The notes: a model not told the origin generated them from the sequence alone. A DNA stretch of 64,000 nt from Aquarana catesbeiana (GCF_042186555.1 NC_133326.1:100813452-100877451), one strand, 5' to 3'. Shown: positions 22,480-34,400, counted from the stretch's first letter. Translations and numbers: made by a program.

Positions 22480-23490
22480 TTAACCGCTAAGCCACCGCCC
22501 ACCGTCATATGACGGCTGGACGAGGCTTCTATTGTTCTGGGAGGACGTCATATGACGTCCTCGCCTTCCGAGCCACTAGGGGGCGCTGCGCGCGCCGCCG
22601 GCGGCGCGCGCGCGTGCCCGCTGCGTCGCTCGGGACCCGGTGCGCGTGCCCGGCGGCCGCGATGTCCGCCGGGCACCCGCGATTGCCGGGTAACAGAGCA
22701 GGAGCGTGGATCTGTGCATGTAAACACAGATCCACGTCCTGTCAGAGAGGAGAGGAGACCGATGGCGTGTCCCTTGTACATAGGGACAGCGATCGGTCAC
22801 CTCCCCCAGTCAGTCCCCTCCCCCCACAGTTAGAATCACCTCCTTAGGTAATACATTAACCCCTCGAGCGCCCCCTAGTGTTAACCCCTTCCCTGCCAGT
22901 CACATTTACACAGTAATCAATGCAATTTTATAGCATTGATCGCTGTATAAATGTGAATGGTCCCAAAAATGTGTCAAAAGTGTCCGATATGTCCGCCGCA
23001 ATATCGCAGTCACAATAAAAAATGCAGATCGCCGCCATTACTAGTAAAAAATAAATAAATAATAAAAATGCTATAAATCTATCCCCTATTTTGTAGACGC
23101 TATAACTTTTGCGCAAACCAATCAATATACGCTTAGCGCAATTTTTTTTTACCAAAAATATGTAGAAGAATACGTATCGGCCTAAACTGAGGAAAAAATT
23201 TGTTAAAAAAAAAAAAAAAATTGGATATTTATTATAGCAAAAAGTAAAAAATATTGTGTTTTTTCAAAATTGTCCCTCTTCTTTTGTTTATAGCGCAATA
23301 AATAAAAACCGCAGAGGTGATCAAATACCACCAAAAGAAAGCTCTATTTGTGGGGAAAAAATGATAAAAATTTCATTAGGGTACAGTGTAACATGACCGC
23401 GCAATTGTCATTCAAAGTGCGACAGCGCTGAAAACTGAAAAATGGCTTGGGCAGGAAGGGGGTGTAAGTGCCCTGTATTGAGGTGGTTAA
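22480..23490 (+). mobile_element. TTAA-flanked element, family B (second copy)
   Basis: TTAACCGCTAAGCCACCGC at the left and GAGGTGGTTAA at the right mark the ends. It shares CCCCCTAGTGTTAACCCC, TTGTAGACGCTATAACTTTT and CACCAAAAGAAAGCTCTATT with 969-1946. The left quarter (22550-22720) is strongly CpG-rich with a GGCGGCGCGCGCGCGTGCCC core, unlike the rest of the element. Confidence 0.75.
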
Positions 23491-23499
23491 AGTATAACC

Positions 23500-23999
23500 A
23501 AAGGCAAAACTTTTGTTTTTAGTTTTGGATAGAGTGGAGCGGGATTAGAACCCCTGTCAGTTTTTATTGCTGTCTGTCCCCTATTAGGGAGATTCACCCT
23601 CTCTATTTGTCCTGTTTACCATTACTATTGAAAGTAAAAGTAAAAGAAAATCCCAAATTTTGTCCCCAGAAAAGAAATAGAGTGGAAATCTTCCAATGGG
23701 GCAGGGGGGGGCTGACGATTCGGGCACTTGGGCACTGTAGTGGCAGGGCGGGTCGCTACACACAGCTGGTGATGGGGCCGGCGAGCAGCAGGATGGTTAG
23801 AGCAGTCCATAATATTAGATGAATGGACACTGACTCCTTCACCTCGGCTGATGTAGTGATCAGGGAACCCTGCTGAAATTTGGTGCGGGGGGGGGGGGGG
23901 GATGGAATTTCCCGGTGCAATTTCTTTGGGAAAGGTCTCCTAGTGTAGGATGGGGGAATAGCGAAGCCCCCATCCTCTCTCACCCCCCCTCACTGTCAT
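23500..23999. repeat. Fragment of the 10030-10660 repeat family, then a G run
   Basis: TTAGTTTTGGATAGAGTGG, AACCCCTGTCAG and TTGTCCTGTTTACC (about 23518-23620) match the repeat at 10030-10660. A run of 16 G lies at about 23885. No gene is present. Confidence 0.55.
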
Positions 24000-26120
24000 A
24001 CCCTCCACACTCCTCTCCTGTAAATACTTCCCACTGTAATACCCTCAACACTCCTCTCCTGCACATACTGCTCATTGTCATACCCTCTGCACTCTTCTCT
24101 TATACATACTGCTCACTGTCATATAATTCTTCATTCCTCTCCTGCACATACTGCACATGGTCAAACCCTCTGCACTCCTCCCTTATACATACTGCTCGCT
24201 GTCATACTTTCTGCATTCCCCTCCTACACATAGTGCTCACTGTAAAACCCTCTGCACTCTTCCCCTGCTTATACTGCCTGCTCTCATACCCTCTACACCC
24301 TTCTCCTTCACATCCTGCCCACTGTCATACCCTCTGCACCCCTCTCCTGCACATACTTCCCACTGTCATACCCTCTGCACCCCTAACCTGCACATACTGT
24401 CCACTGTCATACCCTCTGCACTCCTCTCCTGCACATAATGTCCACCGTCATACCCTCTGCACTCCTCTCCTACACATACTGTCCACTGTCATACCCTCTG
24501 CACTCCTCTCCTGCACTGTCATACCCTCTGCACCCCTCTCCTGCACATACTTCCCACTGTCATACCCTCTGCACCCCTCTCCTGCACATACTGTCCCATG
24601 TCATACCCTCTGCACCCCTCTTCTGCACATACTGTCCACTGTCATACCCTCTGCACTCCTCTCCTGCACATACTTCCCACTGTAATACCCTCTGCACCCC
24701 TCTCCTGCACATACTGTCCGTTGTCATACCCTCTGCACCCCTCTCCTGCACATACTGTCCACTGTCATACCCTCTGCACCCCTCTCCTCCACATATTGTC
24801 CACTGTCATATCTTCTGCACCCCTCTCCTGCACATACTGTCCACCGTCATACCCTCTGCACTCCTCTCCTACACATACTGTCCACTGTCATATCCTCTGC
24901 ACCCCTCTCCTACACATACTGTCCACTGTCATACCCTCTGCACTCCTCTCCTGCACTGTCATACTCTCTGCACCCCTCTCCTGCACATACTTCCCACTGT
25001 CATACCCTCTGCACCCCTCTCCTGCACATACTGTCTACTGTCATACCCTCTGCACCCCTCTCCTCCACATATTGTCCACTGTCATTTCTTCTGCACCCCT
25101 CTCCTGCACATACTGTCCACCGTCATACCCTCTGCACTCCTCTCCTACACATACTGTCCACTGTCATATCCTCTGCACCCCTCTCCTGCACATACTGTCC
25201 GCTGTCATACCCTCTGCACCCCTCTCCTGCACTGTCCTACCCTCTGCACTCCTCTCCTGCACATACTTCCCACTGTCATACCCTCTGCACTCCTCTCCTG
25301 CACATAATGTCCACCGTCATACCCTCTGCACTCCTCTCCTACACATACTGTCCACTGTCATATCCTCTGCACCCCTCTCCTGCACATACTGTCCGCTGTC
25401 ATACCCTCTGCACCCCTCTCCTGCACTGTCCTACCCTCTGCACCCCTCTCCTGCACATACTGTCCACTGTCATACCCTCTGCACTCCTCTCCTGCACATA
25501 ATGTCCACCGTCATACCCTCTGCACTCCTCTCCTACACATACTGTCCACTGTCATACCCTCTGCACTCCTCTCCTGCACTGTCATACCCTCTGCACCCCT
25601 CTCCTGCACATACTTCCCACTGTCATACCCTCTGCACCCCTCTCCTGCACATACTGTCCCATGTCATACCCTCTGCACCCCTCTTCTGCACATACTGTCC
25701 ACTGTCATACCCTCTGCACTCCTCTCCTGCACATACTTCCCACTGCAATACCCTCTGCACCCCTCTCCTGCACATACTGTCCGCTGTCATACCCTCTGCA
25801 CCCCTCTCCTGCACATACTGTCCACTGTCATACCCTCTGCACCCCTCTCCTCCACATATTGTCCACTGTCATATCTTCTGCACCCCTCTCCTGCACATAC
25901 TGTCCACCGGCATACCCTCTGCACTCCTCTCCTACACATACTGTCCACTGTCATATCCTCTGCACCCCTCTCCTGCACATACTGTCCATTGTCATACCCT
26001 CTGCACACCTCTCCTGCACATACTGCCCACTGTCATACCCTCTGCTCTCCTCTCTTATACATAGTGCCCACTGTCATACCCTCTGCACACCTCTCTTGCA
26101 CATACTGCCTGCTGCCATTC
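24000..26120. repeat. 41-bp minisatellite (about 50 units) with higher-order structure
   Basis: The repeat unit is 41 bp, for example ATACCCTCTGCACCCCTCTC then CTGCACATACTGTCCACTGT and C. Left-hand units (24000-24300) are the most diverged. Some units lack 14 bp, giving 27-bp units at about 24508 and 25570. Because 41 is not a multiple of 3 and the unit lacks stops in plus-strand frames, artefactual ORFs of up to 488 codons arise in all three frames. They should not be annotated as proteins. A block from about 24440 is repeated at about 25503 with the same variant units (offset 1,063 bp), and another segment is repeated with a 194-bp offset (25117 versus 25311). Confidence 0.95.
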
Positions 26121-26609
26121 CACTCATAGTATTTTCCAGCATCTATTGCCCCCTAAGGCACTTACTTTGCATTGTTTGGTATATAACCAATACACTCTCA
26201 TTCTGGGATGTGCACACTTTTGCTAGTTATGTCAAAATGCATGGCATTCCATGAATAAATTGTATTTTTTGTTCCATCTGCCTGAAGTTTAGCTTTAAAA
26301 ATATGGACACCATTCCTTGACTATCTTTTTCTTGGGAATGCTGATTATCTTTTTCAGGTGACATCTTTGCATGGAAATCCATTAGCTTTTTGTTTTTTTG
26401 TAAATAATAGTTCTACTACTTTTTCAGAATCAGCAGGCACTTGTGCTTTAGGGGCTGAAAGGGAGGTTGGATCTACAGTATGTTCTCTATATGCTTGTTC
26501 CGCAATGCAAACACTGACCACAAAATAATCAATTTGTTCCTCATAACAGTCCAACATTTTCAGAAAAAAACAAAACAAAGCCGAGGGTGTTTGCAATATT
26601 TCACAATTA
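26121..26609. other. Unassigned region right of the minisatellite
   Basis: No gene or repeat termini are recognised. An 80-codon minus-strand ORF at 26354-26596 has no known motif. Confidence 0.35.
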
Positions 26610-27032
26610 AAATGCCTGTAAATTTGTGCGAATTTACCGTGATTTTACCGCACATTTCAGCAGTTGGACATAGCTGCGATTGATATTCTAGCCAATGGAA
26701 TCATAATGTAAAAAAAAAAAAAGGTGTTAACTTCCTGTGTACTTCCTGGTTTTTGTGGAGAGTAGTGTGGTGGAATTCGCACATATGTGAACCATCAATG
26801 CAATTCAAGAACGATTTACATTGATGTCTATGGAGACTAAATTCGCAACGCAACGCAGTAAACTCGCACAAGACCCTTTTTTTTATCGCTTCGCATTCGT
26901 AGAGGAATCGCAATGCATGTATGTGAACGACCGTCATTGAAAACAATGACTTTAGGGATGACATGCGAATTTAAAGTGTTTTTGACGCATCGCATTCGTT
27001 ATGAACTCGCATCAGTGTGAACCGGGCCTAAG
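26610..27032. mobile_element. Probable MITE with internal inverted GCGAATT words
   Basis: The right end reads AGTGTGAACCGGGCCTAAG, the form seen in several GTGTGAA-type MITEs here. TTGTGCGAATTTACC and TTTAAATTCGCATG-like complementary words lie in opposite halves. The left boundary is uncertain. Confidence 0.45.
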
Positions 27033-27213
27033 ACCTTTTAAATCTCATCTTAGACCTATCTGTTTGATTAAGTGTAGCCTAATCTGCAATCAGTAAAGTG
27101 GCGTTCTGGAATGTATCAGTACAGTATGTTCATCCCAATCACCGTCATCCTTCACATTAGAAGAATTTAGGAGAGAAGGAAAAAAAGTGCATGCGACAGA
27201 TAACTATTAGCTC

Positions 27214-27540
27214 TTCAAAGCGGTATTAAACCCCAAGCCAAAATTTTTAAATATTGCAGTTTACCAATCATTAGATGAGATGGCTGTAATAAATCCCTTT
27301 CTCTTTTCCCCCCCTCTGTTTTCACCTAGGGATCTGGCCAGTAACACACCACCTGTATTAGAGTGCCCCCAGTCTGGATGAAGGTGCAACAGAGACACCT
27401 TTGGACAGCAGCACTGTTCATCTGGGGGTAGGGTAGTGTTAGATGCACTAGCAGATTTAGATACACTAACAAATTGAGACTGAACTCCAGCTAACACTTT
27501 ACAAGCAAGGAATTTCCTAATTTTGTACATCTAAGTAGAT
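27214..27540 (+). mobile_element. TTAA element, family G (partial, no left TTAA)
   Basis: AAGCGGTATTAAACCCCAAG, TATTGCAGTTTACCAATCAT and AGCAGATTTAGATACACTAA follow the same order as in the large copies at 50900-52445 and 55294-56774. It ends near 27540, shortly before Penelope-related sequence. Confidence 0.65.
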
Positions 27541-27599
27541 GGAAGTGCTTCTCCAACATAGATCATATAGGTTTGACAAACTCACTCATTAAGTCCAAA

Positions 27600-27692
27600 T
27601 GCTAGCTCAGGACATGCTCAGTCATAAGAAAATCATTCCTCTTTCTTGGCTTCATGTGCTCAAAAAAAAAATACTAAGTTAGATGAAGATAC
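27600..27692 (+). pseudogene. Penelope-like element, N-terminal edge left of the L1 insertion
   Basis: If the L1 fragment at 27693-29245 and one copy of its duplication are removed, the codons before 27692 (reading TKLDEDT) run in frame into LIRVELGKFRRDLDDY to the right. This makes one uninterrupted coding segment typical of the charged N-terminal part of Penelope-like polyproteins. Upstream the frame is not clear and the left end of the element is unknown. Confidence 0.55.
27681..27692. repeat. Target-site duplication of the truncated L1 (left copy)
   Basis: AGATGAAGATAC here is repeated exactly at 29246-29257, bracketing the L1 fragment. Confidence 0.88.
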
Positions 27693-28153
27693 CTTTTTTT
27701 TTTTTTATAAATCTCTTTATTAATTTTCCAATAGAAAAACATATTACAACATGTACTTTCAATCTTCAACTTTCTCACTCTCGCAGGAGCTTTCACATAA
27801 TTTTTCTTAATAAAAATTACAACAAATAAAAACACTTCATTCTTCCCCCTAAACCTTTGTGTTGATGGTGTGGTTTGTTGTTCCCCTTCACTTTCCTATC
27901 CAGCATCTCGTTACTTTCTTTCTTATTATTCTAGCTGTTCACTTTTTGGGTTTCCCAGAAGCTGTTGTAGGTTCTACTATCCAGCTTGCCCAAACTCTCA
28001 TATTTTTCTTCACATCCTCTATTACAATATGTTTCTCTTTACAGCGGCAAGTTGTCATTTTCTAAATATTTCCAAAAGGCTAATGAGGGAGCTTCTGTTT
28101 TTTTCCAATTCAGTACTATTGCCTTTTTTTCGCATAGAAAAGCAACAGACTTA

Positions 28154-28719
28154 TGCCGCGTACACACGACCGGTTTTGCCGTCGGAATAAACTCCATAGG
28201 ATTTCCTTTCAAACAGTCTTGCCTACACACGTTCAAACCAAAGTCCGACCGTCCAGAACGCCGTGACGTACAGCACGTATGACGGGACTAGAAAAAGGAA
28301 GTTCAATAGCCAGTAGCCAATAGCTTCTGTCTGGTACTTGCTTCGGAGCATGCGTCGTTTTTGGTCCGTCGGAACAGCATACAGACGAGCGTTTTCCTGA
28401 TAGGAATTGGTTTCGTCAGAAATATTTACAACATGTTCCATTTCTAGGTCCGTCAGAATTTTCGAAAAAAAAAGTCTGATGAGGCATACACACGTTCGGA
28501 ATAGACCAGGAATCTTCAAACTACGGCCCTCCAGCTGTTGCGGAACTACACATCCCACGAGGCATTGTAAAACGCTGACATTCACAGACATGACTAGGCA
28601 TGATGGGAATTGTAGTTCCTGAACAACTGGAGGGCCGTAGTTTGAAGACCCCTGGAATAGACAATGAAGATTCCTTCAGACTTTTTCTGTCGGACATTCC
28701 GCTCGTGTGTACGCGGCTT
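28154..28719. mobile_element. Family K MITE with TA duplication, containing a hAT MITE
   Basis: TGCCGCGTACACACGACCGG and CGCTCGTGTGTACGCGGCTT are its inverted ends, with TA at 28152-28153 and 28720-28721. Its insertion splits L1 ORF2, and excision in silico with one TA rejoins the reading frame, which proves the boundaries and the TA target. The interior shares GACGTACAGCACGTATGACG and CAGTAGCCAATAGCTTCTGT with other family K copies. A second MITE is nested at 28507-28654. Confidence 0.88.
28507..28654. mobile_element. 148-bp hAT-type MITE nested in the family K MITE
   Basis: CAGGAATCTTCAAACTACGG and CCGTAGTTTGAAGACCCCTG are inverted termini, extending inward through GGCCCTCCAGCTGTT-like sequence. 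A perfect 8-bp duplication GAATAGAC (28499-28506 and 28655-28662) identifies it as hAT-derived. Confidence 0.93.
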
Positions 28720-29245
28720 TACTTGTGTTCTCTTTGTCCTAGTGGGGATATCATTTCTTACCAGACCCAAAAGACAAATCTCTGCATCCTGTTCTAAAGC
28801 CACTGATGTAACTGTAGTGATTACCCTTATAACCTCTCTCCAAAATACTGCTACAGCGGGGCAGGACCAGACTGTATGGAAAAAATCTCCTGGAGTATAC
28901 CCACATCTCCAACAATTCTGAGGGTTCAATGGGCACATTCTATATAATCTATAGGGTGTATAGTATATTCTATGTGTTATCTTAAATTGTATGAGCTTGT
29001 CTCGAAGTGAGACTAATATCTGGAAAGGGAATCCCCATATCTCCTCTCAATTCTCCACCTCTAATTTTGGGACATCTTTCATCCCATGTGCTCGTAACCG
29101 TCTTATATGTAATAATGCAGTTTTCACTAAATAAGTATATAAAGTTGATATTGGTTTCTTTTCCAGTCTCCTAGTTATTTGTTCTAATCCTGATTCAGTC
29201 AATTGCGAAAAACCTTGAGGAAATTGGGCAGAAAGAGCATGGGTA

Positions 29246-31048
29246 AGATGAAGATACTTTAATTAGAGTTGAATTAGGGAAGTTCAGAAGAGATCTGGAC
29301 GATTATAACTCTGACAGAGTCTTCTCTTGGAAACAAAAAACTATACATCGATTCACTAGAACACTTGTTCACCCACCGCCTTCCTTTTCTCCCCAGACAC
29401 GTTCCCTTTCCCCCCCTTCTTATTCTCCCTGTGATGAGTCTGTCGACACAGAGCGGAATCCCCTTTCCTGACCCCCCCCCCCCCCAAATTAAATTCTAGA
29501 CATCCTAAACACTCCCCAGCCAAAGTTAATAATAAAAACGGTGAACTCTTATCTGATCGGAATCTATTTTTATAACAGACGCATGGAGGCACCTAGTGCT
29601 GAGAATACTCTGGAGCATGGCTCCAGGGTTTCTCTCCATGCATCTGACCACATCAGGCTACTGCCCACTACAGAAAACAGAGTGACAAATTTGCCCTATC
29701 AGGTAACTCCTCCAGAAAAAGACCATCAGAGGTCACCCATTCAGGTGATGATATAGGTCAAATAGATCAAGATAACACCCAACCACCTTTTGTTGACATA
29801 CTGGACTTCTCCACATCAGCTAGACAGGCTACCTTTGCCCCTACTTCTCCAGAAGTTAGTATGCCAAAATTGAATAGGACTATACAACCTCTTCCTATAG
29901 ACATATCTTTTTTAGTACACAGTCCTCCTCCGACCACCTCCAAAAAAAGAAAATTCACGGGAGAGGTTGTAGAGGAGGGCGAACCAGGTCCAAAACCAAA
30001 TGTCCAGAAATCCAGCAAACTGTGAAAATATTTAAATTTATCATCGCATGTTCTCTTCACCGCTGATACCTCCCTTCTGAGCCGAGGATTGAATTTTGCT
30101 CCAATTAATAAACCCAATCCTTTTTTGTTATTGAAAGATCTAAATATATACATCCGTAATCTCACTCTAAAAAGATAGTATAATATTAAACAAGCCAAAG
30201 AGAAATCTGTCCCAGATACGGACTCTACAGACATTGACCTACCCATTCTATCCCCTAGTCTTTTTGAGTGTGATACTGACATTATGGACACATTGGATTC
30301 ACTATCCATAGAGGATGGCTCGCTCAATTTATTTACACAACATCAAGCCACATCCCCTCCCATAGTCCACTCCTCCCTTAGACCAAAATTCATCTTCTAT
30401 CCTGCCCATGTAAAAGGTCTCTGCCTAGAGAGCTTCTATAGGGTTGTATTTGCATACTTCCTAAAATTATGCCGATCATCGTCCACTCCCAATCACCATA
30501 ACCTCTGTCCCTCCGAAACTAAAGCTTTAGATTCTCTGATGCAAGCAGCAGATACCATTATTAAATCTGCTGACAAAGGAGGAATAGAATAGTTACAGAA
30601 CTATGTAGCAGAAGCCAATAGGCTCCTCTCTGACAATACTACATACATCAAATTCAGAAATGACCCCACATCTGACTTTGCACACAAAGTCGACATCTTG
30701 GTAAAATCAGCTCTCCAGGAGGGAATCACAAAATAGAGGATTCATTTTTTCGTAGGGATTTTTACCAAATTCCCTACTTCTATCATCTTTCAAAGATCCA
30801 CAAAGATCTACAATCCCCTCCAGGCAGGCCAATAGTGGCTGCAATGGACAGTGTGATCACAGGTTTCAGCCAATATATATAGTAGATCAGTATCTAGAGC
30901 CACTGGTCCATCAGCTACAATCTTACATTAGGGATGGGACACATCTTTCAGAACGCCTATCCCCATATCAGTGGGAATCCACATATGTGTGGCTCTCCCT
31001 AGATGTCAATTCTTTATATACCTCCATTCCCCACAGTTTTGGTTTGGT
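29246..31048 (+). pseudogene. Penelope-like element (PLE) polyprotein, N-terminus and first half of RT
   Basis: The plus strand carries a decayed PLE gene. Successive readable pieces are GKFRRDLDDYNSDRVFSW (about 29275-29330), a proline-rich linker, NLSSHVLFTADTSLLSRGLN (about 30034), IIKSADKGGIE (about 30560), KIHKDLQSPPGRPIVAAM (about 30795-30846) and WLSLDVNSLYTSIPH (about 30990-31034). The last three correspond to the KPADKGG, PGRPIVS and D-x-x-SLYTxIPH boxes that distinguish PLE reverse transcriptases (relatives of telomerase RT). At least five stops and several frame changes break it (for example after 30024, 30177, 30588 and 30735). The second half of RT and the GIY-YIG endonuclease are absent, apart from a short piece beyond the L1 at 37569-37660. 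It is the host of both L1 insertions. Confidence 0.85.
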
Positions 31049-31063
31049 AGCTCTGGAATTTTT
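31049..31063. repeat. Target-site duplication of the full-length L1 (3' side)
   Basis: AGCTCTGGAATTTTT is identical to 37554-37568. The last bases merge with the T run that represents the poly(A) tail. Confidence 0.92.
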
Positions 31064-31081
31064 TTTTTTTTTTAAATTCTC

Positions 31082-31087
31082 TTTATT
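31082..31087 (-). terminator. L1 polyadenylation signal
   Basis: AATAAA on the minus strand, about ten bases before the A tail (T run 31059-31073 on the plus strand). The same AATTAATAAAGAGA context is found in the truncated L1 at 27716-27721. Confidence 0.85.
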
Positions 31088-31449
31088 AATTTTAATAGGT
31101 TTACAGAGACAGAACCTTGGGGCATTCCCCGGCTCAAAAAGTACCATGTAAATCGGTACCTAACAACAGGTTATCTGCCTATTACATTGCTGTTTTCGAC
31201 AGAAAAACAGATAAAATACAAAACAAAAGCTAAAATACAAAACAAAAACTAGATATTACTGCTCAACCACTCCAATTGGAGAGATTATGAAAGGAGAATG
31301 TGCAACTCGTCTTCGATGAAAGTGGGATTTCCCAAGAGGGGATTCTGGTACTAGGCCTAGGACATTAAAGGTTCAACTATATGGGTGTCACAAGGGACTT
31401 AGCAAGTGTTAGCACAGAAGGAGGAGCTAGTGGGTGTCAGATATACCGT

Positions 31450-34400
31450 CTATTCTTGAGCGGCATTAGTGGAGGTAGAGTCAAGCCATAGTTTCCATAT
31501 TTTGTCAAACTTAGCAGTACACCCACGGGAGAGGTATGTGGCTTTATATAATGGTATTGTAGAATTGACCAGGGCTTTCCAAGAGGTCAGAGAGGACGCA
31601 TCAGGTTTTTTCCATTTTAGTAATATTGCTTTACGGGCGTAAAAAAGTAGAAGTCCTATGAGGGTCTTAGTTGCTGTGCGGTGCGCTAAAGAGCCCACCA
31701 GGCCAAGCAAGCAGACCGGTACAGTCAGCGGGATTGGGAATGTTAACAGTGAGGTTATAAATTGCGTCACCTCTACCCAGAAAGAGTGCACTTTGGGACA
31801 GGACCACAACATATGACAGAAACCGGCCTCCACGCCACCACATTTCCAACAGCTAGGGTAGGCCCCAGGATAAATTTTGTTCAGCCGTTGCGGCGTTAAA
31901 TACACCCGGTGTAGAATCCGGAATTGAATTAAACGGTCCTTCACTGCCACTAATTGAAGAAAAGGGTATTCCCACATATCCTCCCAGTCCTCTGTATCTA
32001 GTTCAGGGAAGTCAGCCCTCCATTTTTCTTGGAGAGTTTCAAGCCCAAAATGCATTGATGGTAATAGTGCCTTATATATGGTGGATAGGGGTTTTACCAG
32101 CTCATCATTCCGGAGGAGGGATTCTAAGGTGGAGTGAAAGAGTAATGGTGGTTGAGTTTTGAATTGGGAAGAGAAGGCATGTCTAAGCTGTAGATATCTA
32201 AAGAAGTAACAATTGGGTAGGTCATGGTTTTGTTTGAGAGTGTCAAAGGGAAGGATAGCCCCGTCTTTACATATATGGTCGAGTATCCTAATGCCCCTTG
32301 TTGCCCATAAGCTCGGGTCCGGTATAGTGTGAAATTCAGCGAGGAGCGGATTAAGCCACAAGGGGGTATCCGGGGACCATCTGTTTGGTTCTGTTTTATG
32401 TTTACAAACTTGCAATTGCCACACCTTTATCACTGAAGTCATAGAGTGTGTGAGAGTCGCTGGCGCTCTGGGACCTCTGTATAGTGCATTTCTCAGTGAT
32501 TCAAAGGACCCCAACGATGCTGCCTCCAGCACCACCGAGGCGTTTGTATCATCAGAGATTACCCAATTATGTGCGTGGACAAGTAGGGCTGCAAAGAAAT
32601 ATTTTTGGAGGTCTGGACAGGCCAGGCCCCCCTCCGTCCAGGGTCTACGGAGGATAGACCTGTTAAACCTGGGGGATCCAGACCTCCATAGGAAGGAAGA
32701 AAGGATGGCATCTAATTGTGTAAAGAATTTTTTGGGTATCCATACTGGAGTGTGTCTGATGATGTATAGAAAAATAGGGAGGCACTTCATTTTGAATAGG
32801 TTTATTCTACCTATAAGAGATAGGGGCAAATTATCCCAAGCTCTCAGTTTGGATTTAAGGTTTGATAAAAGGGGAGTAAGGTTCAAGGCAATAAAATCTG
32901 TCACCTTGGGGGTGATGTTGATCCCCAGGTAACGGATCTTTGAGGCCCAGGACAGTGGTAATGAGGGGTCCGCCGCCTGCTCAGCCGCTGGGTCGATAGG
33001 CAGGAGTTGGGATTTTTCCCAGTTGACTTTCAGTCCCGATAAAATTGTAAAACGAGAAAAAATATTAAGAGCTTCTCGAAGGGAGGGCCCAGGGTCATTA
33101 AGAAAAAGCACCAAGTCGTCGGCGTATAAAGCTAATTTTTCAACTATGGAGCCCACTTGTATGCCTACCACAGCATTAGAGTTACGAATGGCAGTGGCTA
33201 GTGGTTCCATCACCAGGGCGAACAAGAAAGGGGAAAGTGGGCACCCCTGCCTAGTTCCCCGTTGTATCTGGAATTGTTCTGAGAGCATGCCCCCTAGTTT
33301 AATTTGTGCTGTCGGGGATTTGTATAGAATGGCGATCCATTTACAGAAGGTGGGGCCGAAACCGAAGGCTTGTAATACTATATGCATGTAATCCCAAATG
33401 ACTGTGTCAAAAGCCTTCTCCACATCCAAGGCCACCAAGACCCTAGTCTGGGAGGAGGTTGGAGGAAGCTGCAAATGTGTCAACACTCGTCTCAAATTTA
33501 TGTCTGTGGATTTTCCAGGCATAAACCCAGTCTGATCTATGTTGATAAGGGAGGGTAATACTTTAACCAATCTAGCAGTGAGAATCTTGGCCAGGATTTT
33601 TAAGTCATAATTTAGAAGTGAGATAGGCCTATATGAGGCACAAAGTCTTGGGTCCTTTCCAGGCTTGGGGAGGAGAACTATGTGGGCCTGATACAGGGTA
33701 GGTGGAAGAGATCCATTCTCTAGACAGTGTGTGTAGAGGGCTTGTAGCCTGGGGGCCAGCCTCTTTGCGTACGTCCTATACCAATCTCCCGGCAGACCAT
33801 CTGGGCCCGGTGTCTTAGCAGGGGGAAGGGATGAGATCGCCAATTCAATCTCCAAGGTGGAGATCTGGGCGTCCAGAGCCTCCACATCCTCCCGCTCCAA
33901 AGAGGGAAGGGAGAGGCTCCGGATTTCCTCTGTCATGAGTTCGGAAGAGACAGGCAGAGATTGGCTATACAGTTCCCTAAAGTAGTTCCCAAATTCCTGA
34001 AGTATGGCTTTCGTGCCCATAATCGTCTCCCCGTCGGGTGTATGTAGTTCAGATACCACCGTCTGGTAACGTGGTTCAGCAACTAGATTAGCTAACAGTC
34101 TGCCGTTCTTGTCACCTGACTCAAAAATTCTACCGGCCAATAAAGTTACATCATTGTTCGTTAAGGTGGTATAATGGAGGTTTAACTCTCTTCTCGCCTG
34201 TGCCAATAGCAGATAGGCCTCCGGAGAGGGGCTACGTGCGAAGCAGTCGGCCGCTTCAGATGCACGGTCTTCGAGTTGTGAAGTCAAGAATTTATAGTCG
34301 GCCCTTGCCGCTTTGATGGCCGAAATGTAGTAACCCCTCGTGGTCGCTTTAAAAGCTTCCCATACCGTCTCCACAGAAGCCGTATCCTCATTGGCAGGCC

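Larger units (their letters stand above)
28040..29240 (-). pseudogene. L1 ORF2 C-terminus, decayed
   Basis: From 29240 the minus strand reads sequence homologous to the final ~200 residues of the intact ORF2 at 31450-35199: IQFKITHRIYYTPYRL, then the zinc-type motif CWRCGYTPGDFFHTVWSC (C-x2-C...H-x4-C) and CLLGLVRNDIPTRTKRTQ. After the MITE it resumes with VLNWKKTEAPSLAFWKYL. Removing the MITE and one TA restores QVSLLLFYAKK in frame, matching LIGLLLFYARK of the intact copy. A one-base change in an A run at about 28130 then shifts the frame. It encodes no endonuclease or RT core. Confidence 0.88.
27693..29245 (-). mobile_element. 5'-truncated L1 retrotransposon, interrupted by a MITE
   Basis: On the minus strand the copy ends in a poly(A) tail (T run at 27694-27706 on the plus strand) with an AATAAA signal (27716-27721) in the same context, AATTAATAAAGAGA, as the full-length L1 at 31064-37553. 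The two therefore share a 3' end family. A 12-bp duplication AGATGAAGATAC (27681-27692 and 29246-29257) shows that it inserted by target-primed reverse transcription. Only the last part of ORF2 is present. A 566-bp MITE (28154-28719) lies inside. It is older than the full-length L1, judging from its lesions. Confidence 0.92.

Noticed and set aside
22509..22847. Arginine/alanine-rich ORFs on both strands around 22510-22850
   Set aside because: Explained by the CpG-rich left part of a family B repeat; stops are rare there for compositional reasons only.
24598..26064. 488-codon ORF rich in HTLCTPLLH repeats
   Set aside because: It is produced by a 41-bp tandem repeat with no stops in the plus-strand frames; equally long ORFs occur in the other frames and the repeat drifts without codon-level constraint.
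24000..26120. CRISPR-like array
   Set aside because: The unit repeats without unique spacers of constant length, and the genome is clearly eukaryotic; it is a minisatellite.
31667..31849. Minus-strand 60-codon ORF and 34284-34751 minus ORF
   Set aside because: Alternative frames inside the intact L1 ORF2.
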